Of a stretch of 64,000 nucleotides of DNA, positions 11,387 through 21,746 are shown piece by piece. Below the pieces are notes generated by a model. The model was not told the DNA's origin. It made no database searches and was given only the letters and a program-made list of their open reading frames with translations. The position numbers were made by a program, and so were the translations under genes. Each line of letters opens with the position of its first letter. The stretch's first letter is position 1. The DNA is from Halichoerus grypus (lineage: Eukaryota > Chordata > Mammalia > Carnivora > Phocidae), in the NCBI RefSeq assembly GCF_964656455.1, contig NC_135712.1, positions 97,688,294-97,752,293 of the forward strand. Reading direction: 5' to 3'.

Positions 11387-13020
11387 TAATATGTCTTTGC
11401 TATTGTTACTGAAAGATAGAACATTTCTCCTCATGCTGTCAAGTCTTCCTCACACTTAATTTCCCTCAACTCTCTAATATTCCCCTTCTACCATTACCTT
11501 TTTTTAATGCCAAAAAAAAAAAAAACTGGCATAAATTAAGCTAAGCATCCCTTTGGGCAGGCTCTCCAGAGACAAACTATATTCCCATTTAATGTGTTCC
11601 ATAGGATACACTTCTATTTTCAATATAGTCTCACTCCTATCCTCGTAATAATAAAATTTTTACTTAGCTGGGGGCTTGCATTCTGGCTCACCTCTTGTTA
11701 GTAATGTCATACAGAAGAAACTATTTAGGGTTTCTGAGTGTAAGTTAGCACACATGCTTTGAAATGGGGAAAAATCAGGGTGATATGATGGCCAAAGCTT
11801 TAAGTTTAAAAAGAAGAGAACAGGATTTAAGTACTATCATTCAAGTCATTTAAAAATCTGTGGAACTTCATTGCTTTTCCTTTTTTTCTTCTTTCTTCTT
11901 TTCTTTTTTTTTTTTTCCTTCTTTTTATTCTTATTTAGAACATGGATAATACCTGTTTTGTTTTCATTACAAGACTGTTGTAAGAAAAAGGGTGTATAAA
12001 TGTGTTTGAGGGCATTTTTAAATACAAACCTTTATTACTGTGGGCCTATCATGTACTAATCACTCTGCTGGGCATTTCCTAGCATGCAAAAAGATAGAAA
12101 AGAATAGAGCATTGGTCTCTGTCCTCCAGGCTCTTACAAGCAAACATCTAAAAAGAAGACTTATTTAGTGAGAAAAATTAGGTAATACAAAACAAGTTAA
12201 CAAATTTATAAATTCTTGATCTCAGAGCAATTGTCAGCTAGGGTCATCTTCTTTGGTATATAAAATCTATCATGAAAGTGCATTAACAGTTATCACAAAC
12301 CCACAAATCCCTATAGCCTTTGAAAATGACTTTCTCATAACATACTGCTTATATACATCTATAGTTCCTGTGCAAGAGCTTTTTTTCCCTCTAGTTACAT
12401 AAATATCTAGAAGTGATCTTTCTCACTTTGATATCTAGCTGTCAGTTTCTGGGACTTACTGTGCTGGAACACTATCGCAGACCATCAACAACCACATTTC
12501 CAGGTTTTTAGCATTTATCGTTTGTGACATCTCTTGGGGCCATCGCCTCTACTTGCTTCCAGCCCCGGTGTATTAAACTACCCAAACATTCATTTATTAG
12601 TAGCTAAACCAGAAGTAGTGATTCTGCGGATATCATGAGATCAGCATCCATCTATGCATCTGTGTTGAGTTTTTGCCACAGGGTCCTGCATTGATTATTA
12701 GCCGGGATAAATCTCAAAATAGCATGTTCTCTAAAGAGAACGAGAATATGGCTTTGAACCCAGAGTAGATGAGATAGCAGAGCTGTTACAAAATTATAAT
12801 TCATCTGCAGAATGAATGCATTCATATTCGGAAAGAAGACCATTTTAGTCTCTTGTATTTTTTCCCTTTTAAATGTGAAATTTTATGAAAGATTAAGCAT
12901 AAACTCATTTGCTTCTATAATTTAAATATCCTTCCTTTCAGTTGTGTGGCAAATTTTCCTTAAACCTTTGTAATATATTTGTCCATTCCAGGTATCCATT
13001 GTAGGATCCTTACAATCATT
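11387..13020. other. Noncoding stretch with a pyrimidine tract and a conserved-looking block
   Basis: Positions 11873-11935 are a long C/T tract. Positions 12030-12145 (CCTATCATGTACTAATCACTCTGCTGGGC...GTCTCTGTCCTCCAGGCTC) resemble an old mammalian interspersed repeat whose family I cannot fix. Positions 12420-12860 are repeat-free, relatively GC- and CpG-richer and look constrained. No gene. Confidence 0.45.
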
Positions 13021-13024
13021 AACA

Positions 13025-13170
13025 CTTAAAGACCATCTAGTCTATTGCCTCTTATTCTTACAGAAGAAGAAAGTAAGGTTTATAATGATGTGACTTGCCC
13101 AAAACTGCTCTCCTAGTTAGTAGAAACCTGTTTTCTAATCACTAGGGAATATTGTTTTTACTGCAGAATG
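13025..13170 (-). repeat. MIR-like repeat, antisense
   Basis: GACCATCTAGTCTATTGCCTC..ACAGAAGAAGAAAGTAAGG...GTGACTTGCCCAAAACTGCTCTCCTAGTTAGTAGAAACC follows the antisense MIR order (fraction TTTTACAGATGAGGAAACTGAGG, then CTTGCCCAAGGTCACACAGCTAGTAAGTGG). Confidence 0.65.
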
Positions 13171-13444
13171 CTGCCTTTCTGAGGACAGGAACTATTTTTT
13201 ACTATTTCTAATATTACTTCCTCTTTTCCTTATACTCTTCACTGCCTATTATGCCAATAAAGAAAACAAGGATATTTTTGGTGTATATATGCAAAGTATG
13301 GCTGAAGGGATGGTGGAAGAGAACTGAAAATGTGGGATTAATAGACAAAAATTTTACATACAATTTTAACTAAAATCTGTGGAAGACATAGGAATGAGAA
13401 CTACATTTAGAAAATTAGGTAGAAACTAATCTATTAGAAATCTT

Positions 13445-13590
13445 CAATAATAATTGATGTTTATTGAACAGGTACTGCAATATGAACTTCTATTACGTCA
13501 TTTAATCTCAAGATAATTCTATGAGTTAGGTCTTATTTTTAGGACTCCTTTTTGCAGAAGAGAAAAATGAGTTGCTACATGACTTCAAAG
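13445..13590 (-). repeat. MIR SINE, antisense
   Basis: TTTATTGAACAGGTACTGC...TCATTTAATCTCAAGATAATTCTATGAGTTAGGTCTTATTTTTAGG..TTTGCAGAAGAGAAAAATGAG matches the antisense MIR core (ATTTAATCCTCACAACAACCCTATGAGGTAGGTACTATTATTATCCCC). Confidence 0.75.
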
Positions 13591-13754
13591 TTAAAATGTA
13601 TAGGACATTTTAATATTATGGATATTAAACTATTATTACAATATATCTACATGTTTAAAAGATTTAAAATGCATAGAGCATGTATATGCATATATGTAAT
13701 ATATATGGTTATTATCACATATTGCTATTACTATAACTCTTTGTGCTCTTGTCC

Positions 13755-13885
13755 TTTTTTTTTTTTCCCTACATTCTAAGTTTCTTGAGGGAAAAAACTG
13801 GGTATCTTAGAAGGTACCTAAGTAAGAGCCAGCCACATAATTAACTTGCAATAAATACTAAAATAATGAATAAATAAATGCATTA
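13755..13885 (+). repeat. L2 LINE 3'-terminal fragment
   Basis: TACATTCTAAGTTTCTTGAGGG...CTGGGTATCTTAG...GCCAGCCACATAATTAACTTGCAATAAATACT is the usual end of L2 (AGAATGTAAGCTCCATGAGGGCAGGGACT...GTGCCTGGCACATAGTAGGTGCTCAATAAAT). A short AAAT repeat follows. Confidence 0.65.
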
Positions 13886-14049
13886 AATAGCCAACATTTG
13901 TTGTAATTGGGGTAAATGGTAAATAAAAAGCAGTGTTGAAGTAGCTCATTAAGTTTTTTTCCTAATAGAACTATTGGTCTCCATAAGAGCTTCCAGCCCC
14001 CAGACATCAAATAATTTTCTTCTTTACTTGTAACTCATCTTCAGTCAGC

Positions 14050-14115
14050 TTAAAACTACTGATTACAGATTTTTCCATCCCCCAAAATATGATTTATGAT
14101 ATTTTTGTGTTTCTC
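14050..14115 (+). repeat. Dispersed direct duplication, copy 1
   Basis: This 66-bp stretch, starting TTAAAACTACTGATTACAG and ending TTTTTGTGTTTCTC, is nearly identical to 14721-14786. It is not part of a repeat family I recognise, so local duplication is the simplest reading. Confidence 0.85.
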
Positions 14116-14720
14116 TTACTACTTGTGTTTACTTCACTAGCAAATTGAGGCCAACCTGATCAGCTTTTATCTAACATGACTGTCAGTCATCTAACTACCT
14201 CAGAGTCCAATGACCTAAAGCAGGACATAACATACAGAATTTCTGAAATTATGAGTAAATATTTTCAACACATTATTATATCTCATTTATTTTTACAGTT
14301 CCATAGTCTGTCACAAACTTGTCCTTTTTATCTACAGAAATAAACTGATAATCAGTCATCATACTTAGAAAAGACAACTTTTTAAACTTTCATATTGAAA
14401 TGATAAATTAGCAAATAATATTCTCCATCTGGTTTTATGAAGGTACAGACATGAGAGAGTAGGTGATGCAGAACCTAAGGACTTCAAAGCATGTTTGTCT
14501 CATAATAGATGGAACATGTAGTAGTGATGTCACTCAATAAATTTTAACAGCTATAAGTCAGGGCAGAGTAGTGGAGTGAGAAGCATTTTTCATCACCTCT
14601 CTCGAGAGGAAGGGTGTCATTTCTTATTTATATTGTTAGATCTTTTACCTCCATAAAAAAACCATTTAACTTTTATTAGTACAAGAGGGTGTAAGTGACA
14701 CAATGACTTCCAATGAAGGA

Positions 14721-14786
14721 TTAAAACTATTGATTACAGATTTTTCCATCCCCCAAAATATGATTTATAATATTTTTGTGTTTCTC
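14721..14786 (+). repeat. Dispersed direct duplication, copy 2
   Basis: Second copy of 14050-14115 at an offset of 671 bp. Differences are C to T (CTACTG to CTATTG) and G to A (TTATGAT to TTATAAT). Confidence 0.85.
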
Positions 14787-14855
14787 ATAAAATTTGAATG
14801 ATTTGAATTCAAATGATGATGATGATTTTGCTGGTGTTCAAAGTTAATTTTGTAG

Positions 14856-15059
14856 GGCGCCTGGGTGGCTCAGTTGGTTAAGCGACTGCCTTCGGCTCAG
14901 GTCATGATCCTGGAGTCCCGGGATCGAGTCCCACATAGGGCTCCCTGCTCGGCGGGGAGTCTGCTTCTCCCTCTGACCCTCCCTTCCTCATGCTCTCTCT
15001 CTCTCTCATTCTCTCTCTCTGTCTCAAATAAATAAATAAAATCTTTAAAAAAAAAAAAC
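14856..15059 (+). repeat. CAN SINE, sense
   Basis: Starts GGCGCCTGGGTGGCTCAGTT and ends AAATAAATAAATAAAATCTT plus an A-run. Body type is CTCGGCGGGGAGTCTGC...CTGACCCTCCC. The TSD AAAGTTAATTTTGTAG (14840-14855) recurs with one change at 15060-15075. The 104-codon minus frame at 14897-15211 is SINE antisense plus flank. Confidence 0.97.
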
Positions 15060-15330
15060 AAAATTAATTTTGTAGATCTCTGACTCAGGTATATCTGACA
15101 CATTTCAGTACTATATTCTGCTAATGGAATTACCATCAGATTTGAGAATTCGTGAAGTAGTGAGCTTTCCTTTACTTGAGTTAATGGAACAAAGGTTCTC
15201 CTAATACTCATCTGTGGCTCCTATCAGCCCCAAGTCTGTGATTAGCAGGGATATGATATAGTGGAAATGATATAGTGGAAATTTCCACTACATCAATATA
15301 CAAATATACAAATATACTTGTATATTTCTG

Positions 15331-15360
15331 TTATACAAAATATACAAATATTTTGTATAA
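15331..15360. repeat. Perfect 13-bp-arm inverted repeat
   Basis: TTATACAAAATAT (15331-15343) and its exact reverse complement ATATTTTGTATAA (15348-15360) flank a 4-base loop ACAA. The sequence just before contains a 14-bp tandem duplicate (GATATAGTGGAAAT twice) and the palindrome GTGGAAATTTCCAC, near 15257-15290. Confidence 0.9.
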
Positions 15361-15361
15361 C

Positions 15362-15573
15362 AAATACAAAATATTTCTGTTATAATCCCCTAAAACATCT
15401 CTCTTAAAAAAAAAAAGCACTAAGATTAAATTCACTGAAATAAAGCACATTTCTTTAAAATTACATTTAGACATTCTTTAATGACTCAGCACACAGGCTA
15501 TCCTATGAGCCCCAGTGTCAGATTCTGTGAGTTAATCAGTCACACATTTAACATTACAGAATTAGGAAGCTGG
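15362..15573 (+). repeat. 212-bp direct duplication, copy 1
   Basis: Runs from AAATACAAAATATTTCTGTT to GAATTAGGAAGCTGG. It matches 15837-16048 base for base apart from a handful of substitutions, an A-run length change and a 2-bp GT indel. It contains part of an open frame at 15481-15663 that has no coding signature. Confidence 0.93.
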
Positions 15574-15836
15574 CATATACGAAAGGAACCACCACCACTC
15601 CTCACTATATTACTACATTGTTCCTATTTTGAGATAGGATTATCATCATTTCCATTTCATTAGCACTGGATTTACTTGCTATTTTTGTTGACACTGTTGG
15701 ATAAGAAAGTACCCCAGGTATTAATAGCAATGCAAAAACTTATCTTTATCACTTCAGTTATTAAGATTACTATGTTAAAATAAAGATGCCATAGAATAAA
15801 TATTCTTTCTCTTTCATAAAACATAATTCCATACAA
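15574..15836. other. Spacer between duplicated copies
   Basis: 263 bp of unique AT-rich DNA. I see no transposon ends or TSDs that would explain the duplication on either side. Confidence 0.6.
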
Positions 15837-16048
15837 AAATACAAAATATTTCTGTTATAATCCCCTAAAACATCTCTCTTAAAAAAAAAAAAAGCACTAA
15901 GATTAAATTCACTGAAATAAAGCACATTTCTTTAAAACTACCTTTAGACATTCTTTAATGACTGAGCACACAGGCTATCCTACGAGCCCCAGTGTCAGAT
16001 TCTGAGTTAATCAGTCACCCATTTAACATTACAGAATTAGGAAGCTGG
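15837..16048 (+). repeat. 212-bp direct duplication, copy 2
   Basis: Copy of 15362-15573 at an offset of 475 bp. Substitutions include AATTACATTTA to AACTACCTTTA, CTCAGC to CTGAGC, CTATGAG to CTACGAG and CACACAT to CACCCAT, about 2-3% by eye. The copies are therefore young relative to the MIR and L2 around them. Confidence 0.93.
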
Positions 16049-16215
16049 TAAATTGAACTTTCATGAGTCAATGTCATAACCTTCCAACTATGTTCAACTA
16101 TTGCACCTTGTGTAAAAGGAAATGTGATTTACTAGGAAATACATACATGGAAGCAAGTTCCTGAAACTGCATTAATATTAAAGAGAGCAAAGAGTGTACA
16201 GAAACAGTTTATTGC

Positions 16216-16233
16216 GGGGGGGGGGGGGGGGGG
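16216..16233 (+). repeat. Poly(G) run of 18
   Basis: Eighteen consecutive G in an AT-rich context (ATTGC before, AGTGTTG after). Long G homopolymers are rare in mammals and error-prone in sequencing, so the length is uncertain. Confidence 0.9.
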
Positions 16234-17760
16234 AGTGTTGTTCCAAAGGTACAGAAGGCTGTAAACCGCAGCCTAACCCTTGCCTCCAAATGTCAACTCT
16301 ATTTCTAACTCAAAGTTCTGATTTCAACTGAAAGTAAGCACCAGAGACACATAAGTGAATAGATTTTTCCATGTATTCTCTGTCACATCATATTATGGTT
16401 CTTTGGCTGCCATACAGATTATACCATAAAGCCTGTAAAAGAACAAGTTACCCCATAAGTAACTGCAACAGAATGAAGCAGAATTGTTGCATACACATGG
16501 AAACATTTGCTTTTAGCAGAGTTACAAGATTGCATTTTTGGTTGCATAATAAAAATATATTGGCTCTTATTATAATTTTTTGTTTTCTTTCTGTAGTGCT
16601 GCAGTAATTCATGTTGTATTGTTTTCCTTCATGTTATGTTACGTACAAATAATAGTGTTTAGATCTGATACAGGTTTTTATCAAAGTCTTCATTATGGAT
16701 TTATTTTCCTGACTCTATGCAGGCTATGTCTAATAGAATCCAAAATTATCACTAATTCTGAATATTTTAAGTCTTCTGGTTTTCTAAAAAAAAATCCAAC
16801 TGTGAAAATATGTCCTATTAACTATTATTATAACAAAATTAATTGGAATTGTGGATTCTGACATATCCAAATAAATATATGCACAACTTAATCACCTCTC
16901 AAAGTTCATATTCTAGAATTTCATTGATTGAATGGAATCACCACAAACAGAAAAACTTATTTTAAGATTTTCTTAGTCCTCAATTAAGAAGTGAATTAAC
17001 AATATGTTACTATACTTGCTAACCAAAATCAAAATGTTCTAGAATAACAAATCATGTGTAAATGCACACATTTATCCTAGGAAGTACTGTGTGAAATCAC
17101 AACTTAATCAATACCCTGAAGTATTAAAAGTTAGTATTAGAATTTAAATTTGGGAACTATGGGCTTTTCAGAATTATTCCTGGACACAGTCTGCCAATAA
17201 CCCTTGTATGTGTATTAGAACCTGGGAATTTTTCAATTCTCTGTTATTTTGCTTTAGACTAAGCCAGGAAATGGCTTAAGTTACCAGTATAACTCAAGTG
17301 GGAAAAAATAGCATGTATTGGGTCTAGGTAGATCAAGGCAAGTTTCAAATGATGATGATGACAATGCCTTAATTTGCTAGTGTCATAGACAAGCATGCTT
17401 CTATAACACCATCCGAAGCACAACCAGGTATATAGTAGGAAATAAATGTAAACAAATAAATAAATAAATGGGGCATCAATCTATCAATCCACTCTACAGA
17501 TATAAGTTTGTGTAGGAAATAGCTTTCTTTTGACTATTCCAAATATACTGCTGGTACTCAGATTTCTGATTTCAGCCCTCTGCATTTAGTGATCTATATA
17601 ATCTCCCTAGGTAATCAATTAATCCACATTTACTTTGTATCCTGCCAATTCTGGAATACCTAGATACCAATTCTGGAAAATCTATTAGCAGCCATTACCT
17701 CTGTGGAAACTGAAGACTTGGTGAGTTACGATTCTATACTAGGCTATTCAGTAAACTCTT
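16234..17760. other. Unique noncoding stretch
   Basis: About 1.5 kb with no gene and no confident repeat. Two overlapping plus frames (16371-16607 and 16580-16861) have no recognisable domain and are probably chance. A short AAAT array lies at about 17451-17468. Confidence 0.45.
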
Positions 17761-17773
17761 AAAAGTGTCATTC

Positions 17774-17958
17774 AGGGGGCACCTGGTGGCTCAGTTGTTG
17801 AGCATCTGCCTTCGGCTCAGGTCATGGTCCCAGGGTCCTGGGATCAAGCCCCGCATCGGCTTCCTGCTCAGCGGGAGGCCTGCTTCTCCCTCTCCCACTC
17901 CCTCTGCTTGTGTTCCCTCTCTCGCTGTGTCTCTGTCATATGAATAAAATCTTAAAAA
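17774..17958 (+). repeat. CAN SINE, sense
   Basis: Head GGGGGCACCTGGTGGCTCAG, body CTCAGCGGGAGGCCTGCTTC, TCTCGCTGTGTCTCTGTCAT, short A tail. Exact 13-bp TSD AAAAGTGTCATTC at 17761-17773 and 17959-17971. A 60-codon plus frame spans it. Confidence 0.97.
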
Positions 17959-17971
17959 AAAAGTGTCATTC

Positions 17972-18452
17972 TAGTGTTTCTACCTTAAAATGGTATAAAA
18001 CTCCAAAACCAGTAGGTAATTGTTTCAAACTTGTTTTGCACTCCTATTTCTAGGATTGCGTTCTCCTTATGATTGCTGTAAGATTTTTTATCTTTAATAC
18101 TTCATTATTTAATTTGGTTTGAATACTCTAGACCATCATTTCCAAAAGAAGCCTTCCAACAAGGCTAGGCTCTTTATTTTATGAGGGGCTGGCCTCTCAA
18201 GATAATTTGTTCATTCAACAAAAGTTTGATGAGGATCACCAAATAAGCCAGGTTTATAAAGATAAACTAGTTTCCAGTGAAAATTTATGAGAGTTCTCAG
18301 GCTATTGGTGAAGATTGGCATGTAAACAGATGAGTTGCAATATAAGTGATGCTTATTATGACAGAGGTATAAATTTAATGCTTCAGAGTATCTACCTCTG
18401 TACAAGAGTCAGAAGCAGCCTTACAGTAGTTGTGGCATTTAAGATGACACTC
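17972..18452. other. Unique noncoding stretch
   Basis: No gene or clear repeat between the SINE and the next L1 insertion. Confidence 0.45.
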
Positions 18453-18468
18453 AAAAGCACAGTTTGCC

Positions 18469-18645
18469 TTTCTAGAGGGGAGGGGGGTGGGGGGATGGGT
18501 TAGCCTGGTGATGGGTATTGAGGAGGGCACGTTCTGCATGGAGCACTGGGTGTTATGCACAAACAATGAATCATGGAACACTACATCTAAAACTAATGAT
18601 GTAATGTATGGGGATTAACATAACAATAAAAAAATTAAAAAAAAA
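18469..18645 (+). mobile_element. 5'-truncated carnivore L1 (3'-UTR only)
   Basis: G-rich opening (GGGGAGGGGGGTGGGGGGATGG), then GGTGATGGGTATTGAGGAGGGC, GAGCACTGGGTGTTATGC, AATGAATCATGGAACACTAC, ATGATGTAATGTATGG and a poly(A) tail. An exact 16-bp TSD AAAAGCACAGTTTGCC sits at 18453-18468 and 18646-18661, marking a clean target-primed insertion of about 177 bp. Minus-strand frames here are antisense artefacts. Confidence 0.95.
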
Positions 18646-18661
18646 AAAAGCACAGTTTGCC

Positions 18662-19918
18662 AAGTGAAGAGAGGGGAAGTGACTCCAAAAAAGAAAAATA
18701 GCATGGCAAACGGCACAGCCTAAGAAAAAAGATTTATAGTGTCTGTAAATTAGTGAAAAATGTGTAAATAGCATAATGTTTATAGAGAAGAAGACAAAGG
18801 ATAAGACAAAGGGTAAGGAACTGGAGAAAGGTAAAGACCACCAGACCGGAAAGAGGCATTTTGCCAGTGTAAGGAATTCTGATTTTTCTTTGTTAGTTAA
18901 TGGAGAATGTACGTTACCCTTCTAAAAAAGTAATTTTGGAGAAGATTAACAAGGGGAGTGACCAGAGACAGGAAGATCAAAAAGTCAGCACTTTACCATG
19001 TAGATCAAAGGGTAAGCGGTTACAGAGCCCCAGGAAAGGATTATGAGAGTTTAACTCTGTCAGTAACACTGAACTTGGGAAGAAGCCAGGCCTGAAAGAC
19101 TCTCCTGAGTTACAGCCCAGTCAAGGATGGGGTGAACCAAGTGTCAGCTTTTTTGTGTGTTTCTGTGGCTGAAATCTTCCAAAAGCCACCCAATGTGTCC
19201 TCTATAAGCTTATAAAGCAGTGCCATTTGGACAATATGAAATTTCCATTTGCCTTTGCTATTCTCCACCTGTTATTCTCATTTTTGCATTTCTGCTAGGC
19301 ACCTTATAAAACTAACAGATGTTGCAACTAATAGAGGCAATCTCCAATCTTTGGAGAAACCCTAGTTAATCATGAACCCCAGTTAATTGTTTCTCTCAAC
19401 TATGATACTCTTCTTTTTCTCCAGTGAGAATCAGACTAAGTCCCTTTATCATACTGCCTCCTATCAAAATTTCAATGAGGATGAAAAAGTTAGGGTCCTT
19501 CAGTTTAGGAATTCTTAAATTGCTGGGAAGTATAATAAAAATCCAGACTTGCATGAAAAATTTCCCAGATAAAATTTCTGAGGTCCAAATGGTTTTTAGG
19601 TAACTAATTTTCAGCAGTTCCAGAGTGGCAGTAATAAATGTTAGTAGCACTACATATTTAGTTAAATATTATCTTGGAAAACAAATTCTCTGATTTTATT
19701 GAGAGCAACTGTCATTGAAAACACAATGCAAAGCTGATGACCAATGTGAGTTTATGGCAAGTTTGGTGCACAGATCAGATAGATGCACCAGATAAGAAAA
19801 ATATTTTCCAATGTTCCACTTTCCTTTTTCTAGTAGAATCAAAATGGACCCATGCAGGAGCTAAGTCATTTTTCAATACATTTTAACTCATTCCTTAGTA
19901 CAAACATAATTACACATT
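18662..19918. other. Unique noncoding stretch
   Basis: No gene. The 84-codon minus frame at 19396-19650 is the longest open frame and shows no family resemblance. Confidence 0.45.
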
Positions 19919-19934
19919 AAAAACAGCAATAACA

Positions 19935-20134
19935 GGGGCGCCTGGGTGGCTCAGTCGTTAAGCGTCTGCCTTCGGCTCAGGTCATGATCCCAGGGTCCTG
20001 GGATCGAGCCCCACATCGGGCTCCCTGCTCTGCGGGAAGCCTGCTTCTCCCTCTCCCACTCCCCCTGCTTGTGTTCCCTCTCTCGCTGTGTCTCTCTCTG
20101 TCAAATAAATAAATAAAATCTTTAAAAAAAAAAA
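19935..20134 (+). repeat. CAN SINE, sense, young-looking
   Basis: Head GGGGCGCCTGGGTGGCTCAG, middle CTCTGCGGGAAGCCTGC, CCCACTCCCCCTGCTTGTG, end TCTCTGTCAAATAAATAAAT and a long A run. The 16-bp TSD AAAAACAGCAATAACA is exact (19919-19934 and 20135-20150). Near-consensus sequence and perfect TSD suggest recent insertion. Confidence 0.98.
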
Positions 20135-20150
20135 AAAAACAGCAATAACA

Positions 20151-20525
20151 AAAAACTTATGACACCTAAAAAAGAAAAAGAAATAAAAAACTCACTTGCT
20201 TAAATGCATAATCACCAGTAAGAGTATGATTTGAGAGTAGATTGAACAAGTAAGATCCAGAATAACACATTGTTTATACCTGCTTACAAAGAAGTAAAGG
20301 ATTCACTGTTATAAGAGAATAGTAAGTGGCCATAGTTTAACAGATCCAGAAAATATTTTATTTAAATATACTGTAGTTTTATCAACATTAAAAACAAAAT
20401 CAAATTTCAAAGTAATAACTAAGGCAAATAAGAGTGTTTTCAAATGTACTAAGATGTCATTTCAAGTGTTTTAAGATGTCATTATAAGAATTACTTTTTG
20501 TAATATTATGCAAAGTAGATTCATG
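20151..20525. other. Unique AT-rich stretch
   Basis: No gene seen. AAGATGTCATT recurs near 20450-20480 as a small local repeat. Confidence 0.45.
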
Positions 20526-20529
20526 GGAT

Positions 20530-21012
20530 TGTAGAGGAGGAATATTTTTCCCTCTTTCCTTCTAATTTTTTTGGCTGGTCTAATATATAAATTAACATAA
20601 GACAGATTAACAGGAAAAAAAATTTAATTTCATGTGCATAGGAGTCCCATATATAAGACTCAAAAAAGTGCCCCAAAGAGGCAGCTTTTATACCTTTTAG
20701 ACAAAGAAACAATTATTTGTGAAGATTTGACAAAAAAAAGGGATTTGGGGTTGGGAGAGCAAATTAAAGAAGTAACAAAGTTTGTTTATACTGCCTTCTT
20801 GGCTTTGAATTTCCCATCTCTGGGGATAAGCCTTTTTACTCTCCTGGTATAGAGAGGATACCTTCACATGGGAGATTTATTTCCCGCTTTCAGGGGAACA
20901 AAGGAGATCAGAGTGTCTTTCTTGCACTGCCTGTTTCTTAAGTATTTTTAATTCAAAAAAATCAATATGCCAAGATGGCATATTTTAAGGTGGCATATTT
21001 TGTTCCCTCTCA
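20530..21012 (-). mobile_element. Solo ERV LTR, antisense
   Basis: A 483-bp element bounded on the plus strand by TG (20530) and CA (21012). The short inverted ends are TGTAGAGG and, on the other strand, TGAGAGGG. The 4-bp direct repeat GGAT flanks it (20526-20529 and 21013-21016), as expected for a class I (ERV1) integration. On the minus strand there is a TATA box TATAAAAG (complement of 20685-20692) and an ATTAAA poly(A) signal (complement of 20623-20628) about 60 bp downstream: the U3-R-U5 order. No internal viral sequence adjoins, so it is a solo LTR. Exact family not named. Confidence 0.8.
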
Positions 21013-21016
21013 GGAT

Positions 21017-21740
21017 TAATGTCATGAATCAAAGAAAAAAAATAATCTATAGGAATAAAAAAAAAAACAAATTATAGAAAAGTCAATTTATATTGCTACC
21101 TTTTGAAATACAGAAATTTGTTAATCTACTGAAACAGCAGTGAGTCAACATTATCCTCTTTTCTATAAGTATTATTTATTCAAATTTATCCTAGTATCTA
21201 TTTTAACAAGTATATGTTTTCCTGAAATAAATCAATGCTCTATTTTCTCCTGCTAAGATTAAGAGCAATGGAGTGTGAAAATTTTGGTTAAACACTTCAA
21301 TTTCCAATTTACATAATTTCCTACCTAGTCTGTAGCCCTGCAAAGTATAAGTGAATAACTGTACAAACTACTACCAAAGTGAAAATCAGAAAACCAGCAC
21401 TTTAATTGAATGTAACAAGATATAATTGTTTCATAAAAATTTCAAAAGGATAATTCATGAAAAAAAAAATAGTAATAACTAATTCTAAGAAAGGTGTGGA
21501 ACATATATTCTTAACATATCCTCAAAAAGCAGAGGGAAAAAAGAGTTGGACTAGAGATTTCTGAGACTACGTAGTTAAGAAATTGGGAAAAGAAAAAATG
21601 GGAAGTGCTCAAATAAGACAGTATCTTAATGGATTAATGGCAATGAAGACGAAGAAGAAGGAGGGGGAGAAAACATTAAGTATCAAAATGATCCTCAGTA
21701 CTCTATACCTGGATTTAATTAAACTGTTAAGGAAAATAAA
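21017..21740. other. Unique AT-rich stretch
   Basis: No gene. A purine-rich GAAGAA/GGAGG tract is near 21646-21675. Confidence 0.45.
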
Positions 21741-21746
21741 AATCAA

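Larger units (their letters stand above)
13886..14839. other. Noncoding stretch carrying a dispersed 66-bp duplication
   Basis: No gene. A 66-bp segment at 14050-14115 recurs at 14721-14786 in the same orientation with about two differences. A GAT trinucleotide run is at 14812-14826, just before the next SINE. Confidence 0.6.

Noticed and set aside
14897..15211. 104-codon minus-strand ORF as a gene
   Set aside because: Most of it translates the antisense of a CAN SINE (poly-F and ERE repeats from the tail). The same peptides recur at other SINEs in the window.
16371..16861. Two overlapping plus ORFs (78 and 93 codons) as a membrane protein
   Set aside because: Hydrophobic content comes from T-rich DNA; no start context, no family resemblance, overlapping frames.
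18478..18505. G-quadruplex-like G-rich site as a promoter element
   Set aside because: It is the G-rich tract of the L1 3' UTR, found also at 42420-42520; no promoter context.
19935..20010. tRNA-Lys gene
   Set aside because: The tRNA-like stretch is the head of a SINE followed by its body, tail and TSD; the same head occurs about 26 times.
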